From: Isoetes taiwanensis | Lineage: Eukaryota > Streptophyta > Lycopodiopsida > Isoetales > Isoetaceae | Length of the DNA: 64,000 nt | Assembly: GCA_021234155.1 (NCBI GenBank) | Contig: JAJEKV010000002.1 | Location: 25,598,617 to 25,662,616, forward strand | Direction: 5' to 3' | In this document: in pieces, positions 33,381-45,656 of the stretch | Layout of the letters: each line of letters starts with the position of its first letter | How positions within the stretch are numbered: position 1 is the stretch's first letter | Program-made: the position numbers and the translations under genes | The notes under the pieces: generated by a model | Databases searched by the model: none | The model's input: the letters and a program-made list of their open reading frames with translations, nothing else | Told to the model about the DNA's origin: nothing

Positions 33381-34290
33381 ATCTGTTCTTCAGATTCCAC
33401 CGCCTCTAAGCACGACTGTGCTAAGTCCCAAAAGAAAGATTATCAAAAGACGGTCGACTCCCTTGTTACTAGCATTTGGAAGAACCGAAAACTTGCTCAA
33501 TTCTCAAGCACTTCCCGCTCTGGCGTGGACGCAGAATCTTGGTTGGACGAGATGCACAAGTTTGACAAGTCTTATGGCATGACTGAAAAGGATATTGGCA
33601 AAGTGGCTACTACAAATCTTACTAAGTCTGCCCGAATCTGGTGGAAGGGTTATGCACGATCCCACGGGTTGAACAGAGGTCGTTGTAAATTCAAAATCTT
33701 TGCAAGGCCTTTAAATCACACTATGTTCCTCGGGCACATCACTGCAAACAGATACAAACATTCTATCGATTGGAGCAGTGCAGCATGTCCATACAAGCTT
33801 ATACCGATGAGTTCACGTGCCTCAGGCTCTATGTTCCGAGGATCGAACGCCGTGCAGTGGAAGGTTATGTGGAGGGGCTATCACCCACTTTAAGGAAGAT
33901 GGTACGTGCCATTGATCCCAAAACGACGGCCGAGGCTGAAGCAAAACCCTTAAGTTTGGAAGAAAGACACACCTAAGTACCCTTACCAGCGACCTCCAAA
34001 TGGGAACTAAGGAAAGGCTTATGTGCCATACAAGGCTCGCTCTCCTAGTCCGGGACCTCCCCAGCAGCTTCCTTATCAAAAGTCAGCAAAGAAAGTGAGT
34101 TTCAACGTTCCAGGTAAGCCAGGCACAGCTAATAGCACAATGCAGCAGATCCTCTAGTCTATTTCAAGGGAAGCTCGTGAGCATCTATGACGAGACCGGG
34201 CATGCTTCCGATGTTTTCGACCGGGCCATCGAATGCAAGATTGCCCATACGCCACGCAGGCAGCACAGGCAGCCTTGGCAGAGGTGGATT
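33381..34290 (+). pseudogene. Chromovirus gag with CCHC zinc knuckle
   Basis: Retrotransposon gag (nucleocapsid/capsid). The frame gives FSSTSRSGVDAESWLDEMHK, DIGKVATTNLTKSARIWWKG, then after a frameshift near 33770 MEQCSMSIQAYTDEFTCLRL and EGYVEGLSPTLRKMVRA, the usual capsid region. A zinc knuckle CFRCFRPGHRMQDC (CX2CX4HX4C) is encoded at about 34200-34244, following in-frame stops. The start codon cannot be fixed. It is non-functional because of at least two frameshifts and stops. Confidence 0.8.
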
Positions 34291-34426
34291 GGAAGAGCTG
34301 ACAACCTTTTTGTGAACTCCCAGCCCTGACGGAGAGGAGACGAATGATTATATACAAGGTGAGTCTCACATTTTTGCTGCTATTGAGACAGGTCATGTTG
34401 ACAGTCAACCTAATGTCATCTCTACA

Positions 34427-35766
34427 GTGGGTCAAATTGATAGCAAACATTTCATTGTCCTTATGGACGCCGGTAGTACACACAATTTTGCATCACTTAG
34501 GTTGGCAGAAACTCTGCAGTTGCCCTCTTTGAAATCCAAGCCAAGACCTGTCACGTTGGCTAGTGGTGCTGTCCGCCACACCCAAGGTCATCGTGTTAAC
34601 TTGAATATCCAATTACTGGGAGCACTTGTTGTCCTGGGAGCTGAAGTCATGAATATTAGTAAATATGACTTGACTGTGGGGATGGAATTTCTAGCAGCAG
34701 CGAAGGCCAATATAGACTGTGAAAAGCGTGAGGTTACCTTTACTGCAGCAAATGGGGCCCGTATTACTATAATCGGTAATGCAGTTAATCCTATCATGCA
34801 GTGTATGTCTTTGCACAGGCTGGGCAAAGCCATTCGACGTAGACAGGTGGCTTGCGTTGTTAGGCTTGCATCTCTTGAGGCTCAGCAAGAAGAGTTTATT
34901 CAAAGCTTGCCATCATCCATAGCCAGTCTCATTCATAAGTTTCAGGATCTCTTTCTGGATGAGATTCAGGAATTGCCACCCTTCAAGGGGGTAGAGTGCG
35001 AGATTGCACTCCAACCAGATACCAAGCCTACTAGTAAGGCTCCATACCACATGAGCACACCAGAACAGTTATAGGAACTTCTAAGGTTCATTCGCCCGAG
35101 TGTTTCACATTTTGGAGCGTCCATTTTGTTTGTTAAGAAGAAAGATGGTACTTTGCGCGTGTGTCTTGATTACGGCCAGCTAAACAAGCATAGTATCAAG
35201 AATTGGTATGCATTACCACGGGCCGATGACCTTATGGATCAGCTGCAAGGAGCTAAGTACTTTTCCAAGATAGATCTTCGATCTGGATACCATCAGATAA
35301 GAATTAAAGAGGAGGATATTAATAAGTCCACTTTTCGGACTCGCTATGGGCATTATGAATTCACAGTTATGTCTTGGGGACTTACAAATGCTCCAACAAC
35401 CTTCATGCTCTCATGAATGATGTTTTTCGAGATTATTTAGACGAGTTTGTCATTATTTCCTTCGATGACATTCTTATCTACAGTAAAACCATACAGGACC
35501 ATGGATGCCATCTTCGTCTGGCTCTCCAGAAGTTGCGACGCCACCAACTATTCGCCAAGTTCTCCAAATGCAAATTTGCGACCACCAGGGTCGAGTACTT
35601 GGGTCATATTGTTTTTGCTGATGGTATTGCTACTGATCCAGCTAAGATTGAGGCAGTCAAGGATTGGCTAGCTCGTACGAATGTTTCTGATGTTAGAAGT
35701 TTCCTGCGCTTCGCAGGATATTATCGCAAGTTCGTTAAGGACTCCTCACCGACCTCAGAAGCATGA
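34427..35766 (+). pseudogene. Chromovirus protease and reverse transcriptase
   Basis: Aspartic protease: LMDAGSTHNFAS with catalytic Asp (34464-34475), in a 215-codon open frame to 35074, ending in the RT lead-in KPTSKAPYHMSTPEQL and a stop. [41 protein letters not shown] (first catalytic Asp), [20 protein letters not shown], then a one-base loss near 35405 and FVIISFDDILIYSK carrying the paired catalytic Asp, CKFATTRVEYLGHIVFADGI and VRSFLRFAGYYRKFVKD. The usual aromatic residue two positions before DD is Ser here. One frameshift and one stop separate the pieces. Confidence 0.88.
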
Positions 35767-37358
35767 AAAAGTTAAAGACAGGGCAACACATTGGAAGAAC
35801 AAGGCTTAGGCAGGCTTCCAACAGTTAAAGGACGCTTTAACCTCAGCGCCAGTCCTTACGCTACCCGATCCTCAAAAGGATAAGGCTCGATGCCAGTAAG
35901 ATAGCAATTGGAGCTGTCTTGATGCAAGAAGGATGGGTCATTGCCTATGATTCTAAGAAAATAAATGATGCGAATTAGAGATATCCCACCCATGACCAAG
36001 AGTTGCTTGTGGTCATGAGTGCCTTGCACATCTGGAGACACTATCTTCTTGGACGGCATTTCCAATTAGATACGGATCATCAAAGCCTTCAATATATCTT
36101 CACATAGGGTAATCTTAACCTCCGGCAACGCAGGTGGATAGAATTTTTGGAAGAATATGACTTTGAGGTTTTGTACAAATCCCGTAAGCATAATGTTGTT
36201 GAATGCTCTATCTCGACACCCGTTGACAACATGTATGCATTGCAATATTATTTCCACTCTTGCAGTGAATTTGGGAAGACTATTGAGCAATCTCTTCCAA
36301 CAGATCCACAATTCCGTGAAGTGTGGAGCAGCCTTTCTAAGGAGGCCAGGACAAACAAGGAGAGGGAAACATATAGGCATTACAAGGACGGTAATCTTTT
36401 GTATTATCGAGATAAGTTACGTGTGCCCGAGTCATCAGGAGTTAGGAGGCTTATTCTCCATGACACACATAACAGTCCCATAGTTGGTCATGCTGGAATC
36501 ATGAAGACATATTTCAAGATAAGATCCAGTCATTTTTGGCCTGATATGAAGAAGCAGATTGCCCGTTACATTAAGCAGTGCCAACTTTGCTAGCAGACAA
36601 AAGCAGCAGAGCAGTTAAGGACTCCAGGTGAACTTGAACCTCTAGACGTTCCCAATGCAAAATAAATCATTACCATGGATTTCATTGTGGGAAATCCATG
36701 AACACTTAGAGGATTCGATGCCTTAATAATGGTAGTCAACAAGCTTTCTAAGATGGCGCACTTCTTGTCATGCCGCACCACCGACACTGCTCTGGATACG
36801 ACACTCTTATTTTCCAAAGAGATTTTTCGACTTCATGGGATGCCATGAACCGTTATTTCGGATCGTGATCCTAAGTTTGTTAGTGCCTTTTGGAAGGACT
36901 TCTTTAGCACTATACAAACCAAACTCGCCATGAGTACAGTATATCATCCTCAGACAGATGGGCAGTCAGAGCGTACCAATCGCATTATTGAGGATACGCT
37001 ACGCAACTACATCTGGAATAAGCAATCTCAGTGGGCAGATTACATTCACTTAGTGGAGTCTGCCTATAATAGTACTAAATAGGAGTCCTCGAAGATGTCT
37101 CCCTTTATGACCACCTATGGATATCAGTGCCTTACTCCAGATACGTAGCATAACCCAGTTTCCAAGGTGGCAGTCTCACAGCAGTTGCTTACTGATATGC
37201 AAGCCTTGGTAGAAGAAGTCCGTGGTTATTGGCAGCACGAATTCGACAAAAGATTCTACCAGACAAACACCGCACGCCGTGCGAGTTTCAAGTTGGTGAG
37301 TCCGTATGGTTGAAGATCAAGGTTAAACAAGCCAAGCTCAAGATTGGTAAGTCACATT
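35767..37358 (+). pseudogene. Chromovirus RNase H and integrase
   Basis: RNase H remnants: FQQLKDALTSAPVLTLPDP, AIGAVLMQEGWVIAYDSKKI, YPTHDQELLVVMSALHIWRH and TDHQSLQYIF. Integrase: zinc-binding H2C2 with GHAGIMKTYFKIRSSHFWPD and CQLC (36430-36593), then the DDE core in broken frame: TMDFIVGNP (Asp), VISDRDPKFVSAFWKDFF (Asp) and VYHPQTDGQSERTNRIIEDT (Glu). The C-terminal part reads FQVGESVWLKIKVKQAKLKI and is cut by the second insertion at about 37358. At least six stops. Confidence 0.85.
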
Positions 37359-40300
37359 TACTTTCGTTTTCAACGAATAGATGGTAAATGGACTTCTAGA
37401 GCTAGGTGACAAGTGTCTTAGGTAGTTAGGAACTGCCAGACTCTCGCCTATTTGTAGCTTAGCATTTAGTTTTCCTACATCAGCGCTTCTGTGCGCATCT
37501 CCATTCTAGAATTTTCCCTTAGCTCACCTACGTGCAACGATGTGCAGATGCTTATGGAGGTATTTCCTCGAGTCTGAAACTATTTTCCTCTGACACGATT
37601 CCACTTTCCTTATTCTTTTGCACGTTGCCATACTTTAGGTTTAAAATTTCAAAACAGAGCCCTCTTTTCGTCCTCCGTGCCTCAGTTTTTTTTGCCATGG
37701 TTTTTCTGTGCCTTTTCTAGCAAATCAATGTTTGAAATTACTTCTGCCAAAGGAGAAAGAAGCATCTTCATATGTGCGAAGTTTTTCTGCCGGAGGCTGC
37801 ATTCTTGTAGTTTTCTATTCTTCTTCGAATTTAAAGCTTCAAATATGAGGACGTGAGGATTTGATACGGCCATCCAGATAAAGATTTTACCCTCTTTTGG
37901 GGATTATTTTTTCCTGTCGGTGTGAGCATCCAGCCCCGATTCATGTTCTCACGTAGAACCCAGGAAATAGAAGAGATTGGGCCAGTCTTTTCCAAAGACG
38001 CACCATGACACATTTATGGCTTCGAAAACTCAAAGATTTCTGTTGCTGAGACAATTTTCAGGGAGAACTGCAGGAACAAGTATGGAGTTTACAATGCAAC
38101 TTCTAACATGGTTTATGCTGGAAAGCATGCTGAGCAAAGTATTGGAATTAGAAATGTCAAGGCATGGAAAGGGAAAAGAAAGAGTCAGGCTGAGCAAAGT
38201 ATTGGGCTCAGGGAATAGTTATATCAAGTTGCAGCAGGGCTGAGCAGAAATGTTGGGCGTACGGGATCAATTATACGTTGAGGCAAGTAACAAAGGAATA
38301 CATTTCTCCTCTGTCCTATTTCTGCAACATAAAAGAGAGGAGATTTTATGCCATTCCAGATAAGTGATCTTACTTGTCTTCTTTTTTCATTATGAAAACA
38401 ATGTCTAAATTTCTTTGATATTTGATAACTTCGGTCATAGCTTTCTTTGGTTGCTTCTGCCATAGCATTTCCATTTATTATCCATGGCTTAAATTATAAG
38501 TTCAATTGGACCCGATCATTGTTTTTTGATTCTGCTGAATTGAGGTACATTATGGTAGAACCATGGTACCCATTCCTCTATTATCCCAATGCATAATCTA
38601 GAATCCTGCATTTACCTTATATATTGATACCGCATTGTGCATCAGCAGAAAGTAGTTTAGACAGAAAGAAAGATTATATTAACATCTACCAGAGACCACT
38701 TGGGTCTATGAGACATTTGCAAGCAGACCCGAAACTAAATGCAAGCATGAAGGTGTGAAAGAGGCCCCAGTATGTTTTTAATCATTAGAAAAATGGCCTA
38801 GCTTTATATACAGTTAGAATAAGGGACGGTGTTATCTGGTGCCCATTTGGCCTACTCATGTATTTCTTATGTTTTGTTATTCATATGAGGTGTCAATAGC
38901 CTTGTGAATGAATGAGTGAAAAGGAAAAGAAAGTCTGCTTGGAGAGATCTTGCTGCCACTCCATTATGCTCCATCTACGCTGCTATTGCAGTATGAAATT
39001 GACAGCCATTTGGTTCTGTGACAGCTGAGATACTCACCTGATTTGTCATATACTCCTTGGAATTAGCAGCACACATGGGACCTGATCGTTTACATACTCC
39101 ATATGAGTTTATTTTAGAGTTGTTGTCTCTCAATCATGACATGGGAGTCTTTGAACCAAAGCATTTGTGTGATGTGATCAATAATTAAGTTTATGGTAAT
39201 GTGACAACAAGAGATTACTCATTCGTGTAGTATAAATTTGGATGAGCTAGCTGCTGTGTTCAGGATTTGAAGGAAAGATAACTATATCGAGCGGATTGAG
39301 GGAAGGTAACCGAGACTGTTTGTCAAGGTATGCCTCATTCTCCAATACCTTATAGTTTAGATAAGAGTCCCTTCACCATCTGCTTTTTGGACAAGACAAA
39401 AGGTGTCTCGTGTCCAATGTGACCACGTTGAGCATGCCAAAGGGCCCTAAAATAGATAGTGTCTTGCCTCTAAACATGATCAAACTGAGCATACTAAAGA
39501 TGTGCGAAAGTCTGATTTGCTACAGCCATATCCATTCCCATTGGCTTCTATGTGTTGATGTTGACAGAATATTCTTACGGTGGTCATTATCTTCACTTTG
39601 AGAGTGATATTGAGGAAGCTTATTCATGCAGTACCTTTGAACAACTTTCTTTGGAACTTATTGATCAGAGATAGCATAATATGTGATATGGAAAGTTGGG
39701 CAAGCCAATAGAAAATGCTGTCTGCTTACACTTATCTTTGAGTGGACTTCTAAGGCTCCTTGTTCTCTTTCAAAACAGCATCGTAAACAAGATTTCTAAG
39801 GGCTACACTTTGTCGCGTTTGGGGAGCGGCAATGTTTCCAAAGGCCTAATTATGATGTAAAGACTAAGGTCTTTTTATTTGATACTTTGGTCAAACCAGC
39901 TGATTTCTATGTCACGCAAATTTGGGCTCTTTATCATAGGGAGGAGAAAGTGGATCTAATTGGAGAATTCTAAATAGTGATTTTGTCTAGAGTGATTAAA
40001 AGCACGAGATAACTGTGGTAGAATTTGCTGCTAGACCATGCAAACTTGAGGCTTTTTTCCAATATCTTACTCATACACTACTATCTATTGATGATATGTG
40101 AGAGGGCCTCAGAGGCTCCCCTATTTAGCATTCGGGTCTTCCAAAGCTTCAACCGAATCAGTAAGGATGTTTGGTTCCCCTGAACAGCTAAGCTAGCTTT
40201 TTATGATGAATATGGTTCGGAATTTGGTTCAACTACAATGTAGTCTACTTCGAATGTACTTTATGGAGACTCCATCTAGCTTATATAGAGTGACCTTGTG

Positions 40301-40462
40301 CACATGACACTCTGATAGACTATGACAAATAAATGCAATTTTAAGTTTAAGTGCAATTTATTGTGATAAATAGCCTGCATGTGATTTTATATAACCGAAA
40401 GACTAGGCAACTTGTTAATCTAAAGTATGGCCTGAGATATTAAAATGGTCTTTGCTTTGGGC
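37359..40462. other. Left part of the 9.9-kb insertion, no gene recognised
   Basis: Sequence inserted between the integrase and chromodomain codons of the chromovirus. It is AT-rich with short open frames only, and no LTR, transposase or RT motif. The word GCTGAGCAAAGTATTGG occurs twice (about 38130 and 38188), a small local duplication. Confidence 0.35.
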
Positions 40463-41798
40463 AACTGTTTGTGAAAGTAGGGGGTTTGGCCATTCTGGAT
40501 TTGGCACTGCATAGTAAGGTGTTGGTCTCCAAGTTTGTTTGGAGCATTCTGCAGGATGGAGCATCTTCTCCTGGTGCGGCGCTGTTGTTGCAGTCTCTTC
40601 GCCATTGTGTGGCGTTTGGGAAGCCGTCTGTGCATGTGGAGTTGCCCTGGGCACTGTTGTATGGTCTTCGGCCTTTCCCACATGCATCCCCTTTTCTCAC
40701 AGGGGTGTTGCGGGCTTGGGATCGTGCGTGTGCTCTTCCAGCTAGATTACGCTTCAGTTTATCACCACTCTTCTCCTTTCTTGTGGGTTCCTCTACCCCC
40801 TGCGCACTTGCCCTTGGCTGCCACCGTGTATGCTCTCGACGGGCCTTTCGCTGCCCGTTGGAAGGCGAGCTGCTGTGCTCACCTTGGAGGATTGGTATTG
40901 GGGTGGTCGCCTAGCTTCGGTGGGAGTTCTTCGAGCTCGCTTTTCAGAGAGGCGTGGCCAAGGCTATCCGGGGAACAAGTGGCGGGAGCATTCTCGCTAC
41001 ACATACCTATAGTCCCTCAGGATGATGTGGTGGTGCAGGTTTGGAAGGTTCATCCAGATGTTGTGCCTTCTTGTTTTGTGCGGTCTTGTTACCGGGTGCT
41101 GGCTATTCATGACACACTACCCCCTTCAGGCAAGTGGTCTCGCAGCCGGGGTTCTCGATGGCGCTCGGTTTGGACGTGGACATGGAGCTCACTTCCCCCA
41201 CCGAAGGTTAGGGTGCTTCTGTGGCAGGTGGTGCACCGCTATATCAGGGTGAATGCCCTTGTGAGTCGGTTTAGGCCGGGTGTGAGCCCTCTCTGCCCTT
41301 GTTGTGGCCTTCATCGTGAGACCCCGAAGCATTGTTCAGTTTTATGCCCTCACTTGCGCTCGCCCACAGGATTGGGTTAGGGCTCTGTTTCGGTGAGATT
41401 GACTAGCCGGCCATTCTTCATGTGTGTATCCCGGTGCTTGGCGCGCTTGCAGCAAGCCTTGCATCCGGGTCGCGGGTTTGGTTGGTGTGGCTGATTTAGG
41501 CGGCGGTTGTGGATCTTTCAGGGGATTCAGCAGCCTGCAGCCTCTCTGATTCCTCGACTCAGGTACAAGCTATTTCAAAGCTTTCTGGTCGGGACTTCTT
41601 GGGTGTTGTAGATGGTGATGGTCGGTTTGTACAGCAGTAGAGTTGCAGTTTTTCTGTGAGTGTGTTGTGGAGTGTCGAGGTATTGCTGTCTCTTTGGGGC
41701 AGTTCTCCTTCCTCCTCACTTGCTTTGTAACATTACCATTCTTTTAATATATTGACGACACAGTTCTTCAAAAAAAAAAAAAACTGTTTGTGAAAGTA
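40463..41798 (+). mobile_element. 5'-truncated LINE with poly(A) and 17-bp target duplication
   Basis: A 17-bp direct repeat AACTGTTTGTGAAAGTA flanks the element (40463-40479 and 41782-41798), and an A run at 41770-41781 ends it. This is textbook target-primed LINE insertion. The body encodes the C-terminus of LINE ORF2: GGLAILDLALHSKVLVSKFV, then after a frame change near 40.8 kb SLPPPKVRVLLWQVVHRYIR and LCPCCGLHRETPKHC, the zinc-binding domain that follows the RT. Only about 1.3 kb of 3' sequence was inserted. It is GC-richer than its surroundings, so probably fairly recent. Confidence 0.92.
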
Positions 41799-42191
41799 TT
41801 TGGACGTTTGGAATTTGTCATCTGCCTTATTACCATATTATCTTATGCTTCATCTTTGGAGTTTTAGCATATCTTATTGCTGCAATATCTGATGCTTCAT
41901 CTTTATGTAGCCTACAAAGATTTCCAACAATTTGACACCTTCCAAGTTTTATATTTGAAGGAGCATGTTTATCATAAAAGGAATCTGTTAATATTAATAA
42001 GGGCTTCCAGTAGTACGAAATATTTTCTAGTACGAAATATTTTCTAGGCTCTGCTTAGGGCTAGTCTTTAAGGATACTTGGAGCTATTGGAGTTCTAGTT
42101 GATGTGTAGCATGAGATATGCGCCTAACATTTTCATACTTGACCTTATTTTTGGATGTTCTACAAAGAAAGTTGTCAACAATAGGAGCTAT
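41799..42191. other. Insertion DNA between LINE and inverted-repeat block
   Basis: No gene. A short tandem duplication TAGTACGAAATATTTTC lies at about 42011-42046. Confidence 0.4.
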
Positions 42192-42357
42192 AAGTCGTAT
42201 TTAATTAAAGTGGGACAAATCTTGAATTTTGGGACGGACTGAAAATGGGACAATTATTGACATCAAAATTTCACATCATATAACAAGGAATGGTTCATAA
42301 TATTTTCTTACAGAATTTCCAAATAAATAGTTGAGAAAGTTGAGCGAGGTGAGATCG

Positions 42358-42604
42358 AAAGGGGAGGGAAGGGGGAAGACGGCAAAGGAGAAAGGGGGGG
42401 AGAAGAGGGGCAAGGGAGAAGAGGGGCAAGAGGAAGGGGCAAGGGAAGAAGGGGCAAGGGCAAGGGGGCAAGGGAGAAGAAGAAGGGGCAAGGGGCAAGG
42501 GAAGGGGAAGGGGGCAAGGAAGGGGGGGCAAGGGGGCAAGGGGAAGGGGCAAGGGAGAAGAAGGGGCAAGGGGGAAAGGGGAGAGTGGGGAAGGGGGGAG
42601 GGAA
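42358..42604 (+). repeat. G-rich purine array (GGGGCAAGGG type)
   Basis: About 245 bp of irregular tandem words such as GGGGCAAGGG, GAGAAGAGG and AAGGGG, nearly pure purine on the + strand with repeated runs of 3-7 G. It could form G-quadruplexes or triplex structures. The apparent open frames are products of the repeat. Confidence 0.9.
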
Positions 42605-42944
42605 AAGCCAAAATAATATAATTAATAATTAATTTAATTAATTATAAATAATTTAATTAATTTAATTAAATAAATAACTAATAAAAAAAATATAAACCAT
42701 TCTTCTCTTCTCGACTAGTGAGTCGAGAATTGGAAAACATAAATTCCCAAGGATAATACACAGAAAATAGGAAAAAAAAAGAGAGGCTCGGTTCAGGCTG
42801 CAGCCAACAGTTCTGATCACCTGCTCTTCCAGATACGACCTCTGTTTTATCTATTCAGGGTATTCAAGAGCTCTCAGGCTCAGCTAACGCAGGCTTGGAG
42901 GCTCCAGTCACGATACCTGTAGTTCTGGGTATTCCTGAAATCAA

Positions 42945-43602
42945 GGCAAAAAGTGCAAGAAAGCGCAAGCGATGCAACAGCAATGCAGCTGGGCATGCAG
43001 CTGGGTGGGGATTACGTGCAACAGCAATGGGAGCATCACTAGGATTTCTGTGACGAACAAAGACTACGAAGGAAGCATCCCGAGGTCGATAGGCAATCTC
43101 ACTGCCCTCACTGATTGATCTGGAGCTCTATCACAACAAGCTGACAGGCAGCATACCGGCCTCAATTGGGCGCCTTGTGTCGTTAAAAATATTGGGGCTG
43201 GGAACCAACGAGCTGAGCGGAGGCATTCCGCCTGAGATTGGGAGCTTGCCAAATCTCCGGCAACTATATTTGGATCCAGCTTAACGGCACGATTCCGTCC
43301 TCATAGCCAATCTCAGCAGTCTGCAAGAGCTTTCCTTGGCCACCAACAGTCTTACAGGTGCAATTCCTTCCTTCAACCCTTGCCTTCGCTGCAGCGCCTC
43401 AGACTCAACCGGAATAATTTTTCTGGTTCCATTCCAAGCATCAATCTCCCAAATCTCACCGAATGTGATTTGGGGTTTAACCAGTTCGATGGAAACATTC
43501 CTGCAAGCCTTGCAAGTTCTGAGAATCTAGAAACTCTGTTTTTAGGGCACAACCGTTTGCAAGGATCAATTCCTGCGGCAAAAAGCGCAAGAAAGCGCAA
43601 GC
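42945..43602 (+). repeat. Direct repeat flanking the LRR fragment
   Basis: GGCAAAAAGTGCAAGAAAGC plus CGCAAGC-type sequence (26 bp) occurs at 42945-42970 and, with one mismatch, at 43577-43602. Both copies read AKSARKRK in the local open frame, a basic patch that looks like a nuclear signal. The upstream copy ends a frame with ALPDTTSVLSIQGIQELSG of unknown origin. Confidence 0.75.
43025..43602 (+). pseudogene. LRR receptor-like gene fragment, broken
   Basis: Plant extracellular-type LRRs in three changing frames: ITRISVTNKDYEGSIPRSIG, LELYHNKLTGSIPASIGRLV, LGLGTNELSGGIPPEIGSLP, then LNGTIPSS and LSLATNSLTGAIPSF, LPSLQRLRLNRNNFSGSIPS, LTECDLGFNQFDGNIPASLA and LETLFLGHNRLQGSIPA. The LxxLxLxxNxLxGxIP spacing is that of receptor-like kinases or proteins. 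No kinase or membrane segment is present. Frameshifts occur near 43115 and 43275 and between 43370 and 43385. The final repeat reads straight into AKSARKRKQKAEDG and a stop. Confidence 0.8.
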
Positions 43603-43752
43603 AAAAAGCTGAGGATGGTTGAAGAAGGATTGCCTGCGAAGCTTGTTTCCACGCCTATTTCCGGTGAAAGTAGTAAAGCTAATCCGTCAATCAGACACGC
43701 CAAGGCTTGTAAAGGCATAAAAGCTCTGTTAGGTTTGTGCCTTTCAAAAGAA

Positions 43753-44245
43753 AACAGAGGCGTAGCTCTGAAGGCCGGAGCTGTGGAAGCTGTGAAAACA
43801 GAGGCGTAGCTGTGAAGGCCGGAGTTGTGGTAAGCATGATTTTAAGCATTTCTGATCGCGAAACAGAGTATGCTGCCGAAAGAAAAAGCTTTGGCATGCC
43901 TGTGCCTTTTTCGATCTAAGGAGAGATTAACAGAGCCGGAGAAGCAATACTGCGGCTTCAACAACGGCGCTCTTCAACAACGGCTGGGCCGAGGTTCTTA
44001 GAAAATTTTCTTGAGAGTTCGCCATAGCCAGCCAGGATCTTGAGAGTTCGCCATAGCCAGCCACGATTTCGTAAGTGTACCAAATTTCTTCTTCTCAAAA
44101 GAGGTGGGAGAAAAAAAAAGCCAAATATTAAGAGAAAAAAGCAGAATAATAATAGAGTGTACGTAAGAAAAAAGAATACGGATATAGTGTGGACAATGGG
44201 TTATTTTTCTAAGGTTAATGGGTTATTTTTCTAAGGTTAATGGGA
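43753..44245 (+). repeat. Cluster of short tandem duplications
   Basis: Three separate two-copy duplications: AAACAGAGGCGTAGCT... (about 43759 and 43797), TTGAGAGTTCGCCATAGCCA (about 44013 and 44040), and TGGGTTATTTTTCTAAGGTT (about 44197 and 44218). There is no gene; the block between LRR fragment and palindromic array is otherwise plain. Confidence 0.7.
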
Positions 44246-44865
44246 AAAAAAAGCTGGTTACATTAATATATTATAAACATACCATTAATTGGGCTATAAT
44301 TTTATTAGTGTCGCCCATGTAAGTATTTGAATTTTTGTCGCAAATTGATAGCATGATTGTGTTTATATGTGTGCTTGTATAATCATATTTTACACCTTAT
44401 GTTGACCTTAGGTAAAAATTTAACTTTGCGAAGATCATGATATAATTTACACCTTGTTTAACCCATTTTGAAGGTTCAAGACACAAAATGGGGACAAGTA
44501 CATATTAATATATAGGTCTAATGCTTAATAATAGATTTAATGCATAGGTCTAATAGGCTCTCGTAGGTTATAATGTGCATTATAGGTGCATATGTTGCTA
44601 TTTACATGTGCATTAGGCATTACTTTTTACATAGCTAAATATGAGCCCAATGGTCCCCTCTTCATATAGCTATATGGTATGGTCCATTAGAAAGGGGGAG
44701 GGTCCATTGTATATGTGTCCATTAGATAATACATGGGGAGGGTCTATTTTTTATGGAAAATACGTAGGAAATTTATGGGGAGGGTATTTTTTCATAGAAA
44801 ATACATAGGATGTTTGAAGGTTATTCATTTTCGACTTTCTGACTCGAGCTTTGAAATTGCCCTTT

Positions 44866-45656
44866 TTTACTCCGAAGTTGCCTTTTTAGACTTGCGAGTC
44901 GAGAAAGGCCCTCAAACTTGCATTTTTCGCTTTGAGCTACCTTTCTCGACTTCGCGATTGAGATTGCGATTAAACGAGGTTTTAGGGTCGAAGGCCTTTC
45001 TCGACTTCAGCGAGTGAAAAGCAACTCGCGAAAAATGCAGGTTTTATGGATCGAAGGCCTTTCGACTTCGCGGTCGAAAAACCTGACCCGAAAAACGCCG
45101 ATCCATAAAACACTGCGTTTACGGCTTTGGTACCCTTTCTCGACTTCGCGGTCGAGAAAGACGGCTTCCAAAATCTGCGTTTTACGGCTTTGGTTGCCTT
45201 TCTCCGACTCGCGGTCGAAAGACCTGGCTATAAAACTGCGTTTACGGCTTTGAAATGCCTTTCTCGACTTCGAGTCGTCGAAAAACCTTTGACCATAAAA
45301 CACAGCGTTTACGGCTTTTGGTTGCCTTTCGACCGCGGTCGAAAAGGCCTTCACCCATAAAATGCGTTTACGGCTTTGAGTGCCTTTCTCGACTCGCGAG
45401 TCGAAAGGCCTTCGACCCATAAACCCGTTTTTACGGCTTTGGTTTGCCTTTCTCGACTCGCGAAGTCGAAAGGCCTTTCCCCGACCCATAAAACCTGCGT
45501 TTTTCGCTTTGAGCTGCCTTTCTCGACTCACGAGTCGAGAAAGGCCTTCTGACCCCTAAAACTTGCATTTTTCGCTTTGAGCTGCCTTTCTCGACTCACA
45601 GTCGAAAGGCCTTCCTCACCCTAAAACCTGCGTTTTTCCCTCTGAGCTGCCTTTCT
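44866..45656 (+). repeat. Tandem array of about 13 palindromic repeats (about 62 bp each)
   Basis: Each unit holds a near-perfect palindrome of the form CCTTTCTCGACTCGCGAGTC plus GAAAGG, then a spacer like CCATAAAACCTGCGTTTACG and GCTTTGGTT. The unit at 45382-45409 has the exact 16-bp core TCGACTCGCGAGTCGA. The first units (44866-45060) are more diverged, as is the last, so a decayed satellite-like array is likely. Long open frames on both strands here arise from the repeat and are not genes. Confidence 0.92.

Noticed and set aside
42276-42621. Proline-rich minus frame and Gly/Arg/Lys-rich plus frame
   Set aside because: Both come from the G-rich tandem array, not from a gene.
45007-45531. 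174-codon minus frame
   Set aside because: It spans the palindromic tandem array and its periodic peptide reflects the repeat unit.
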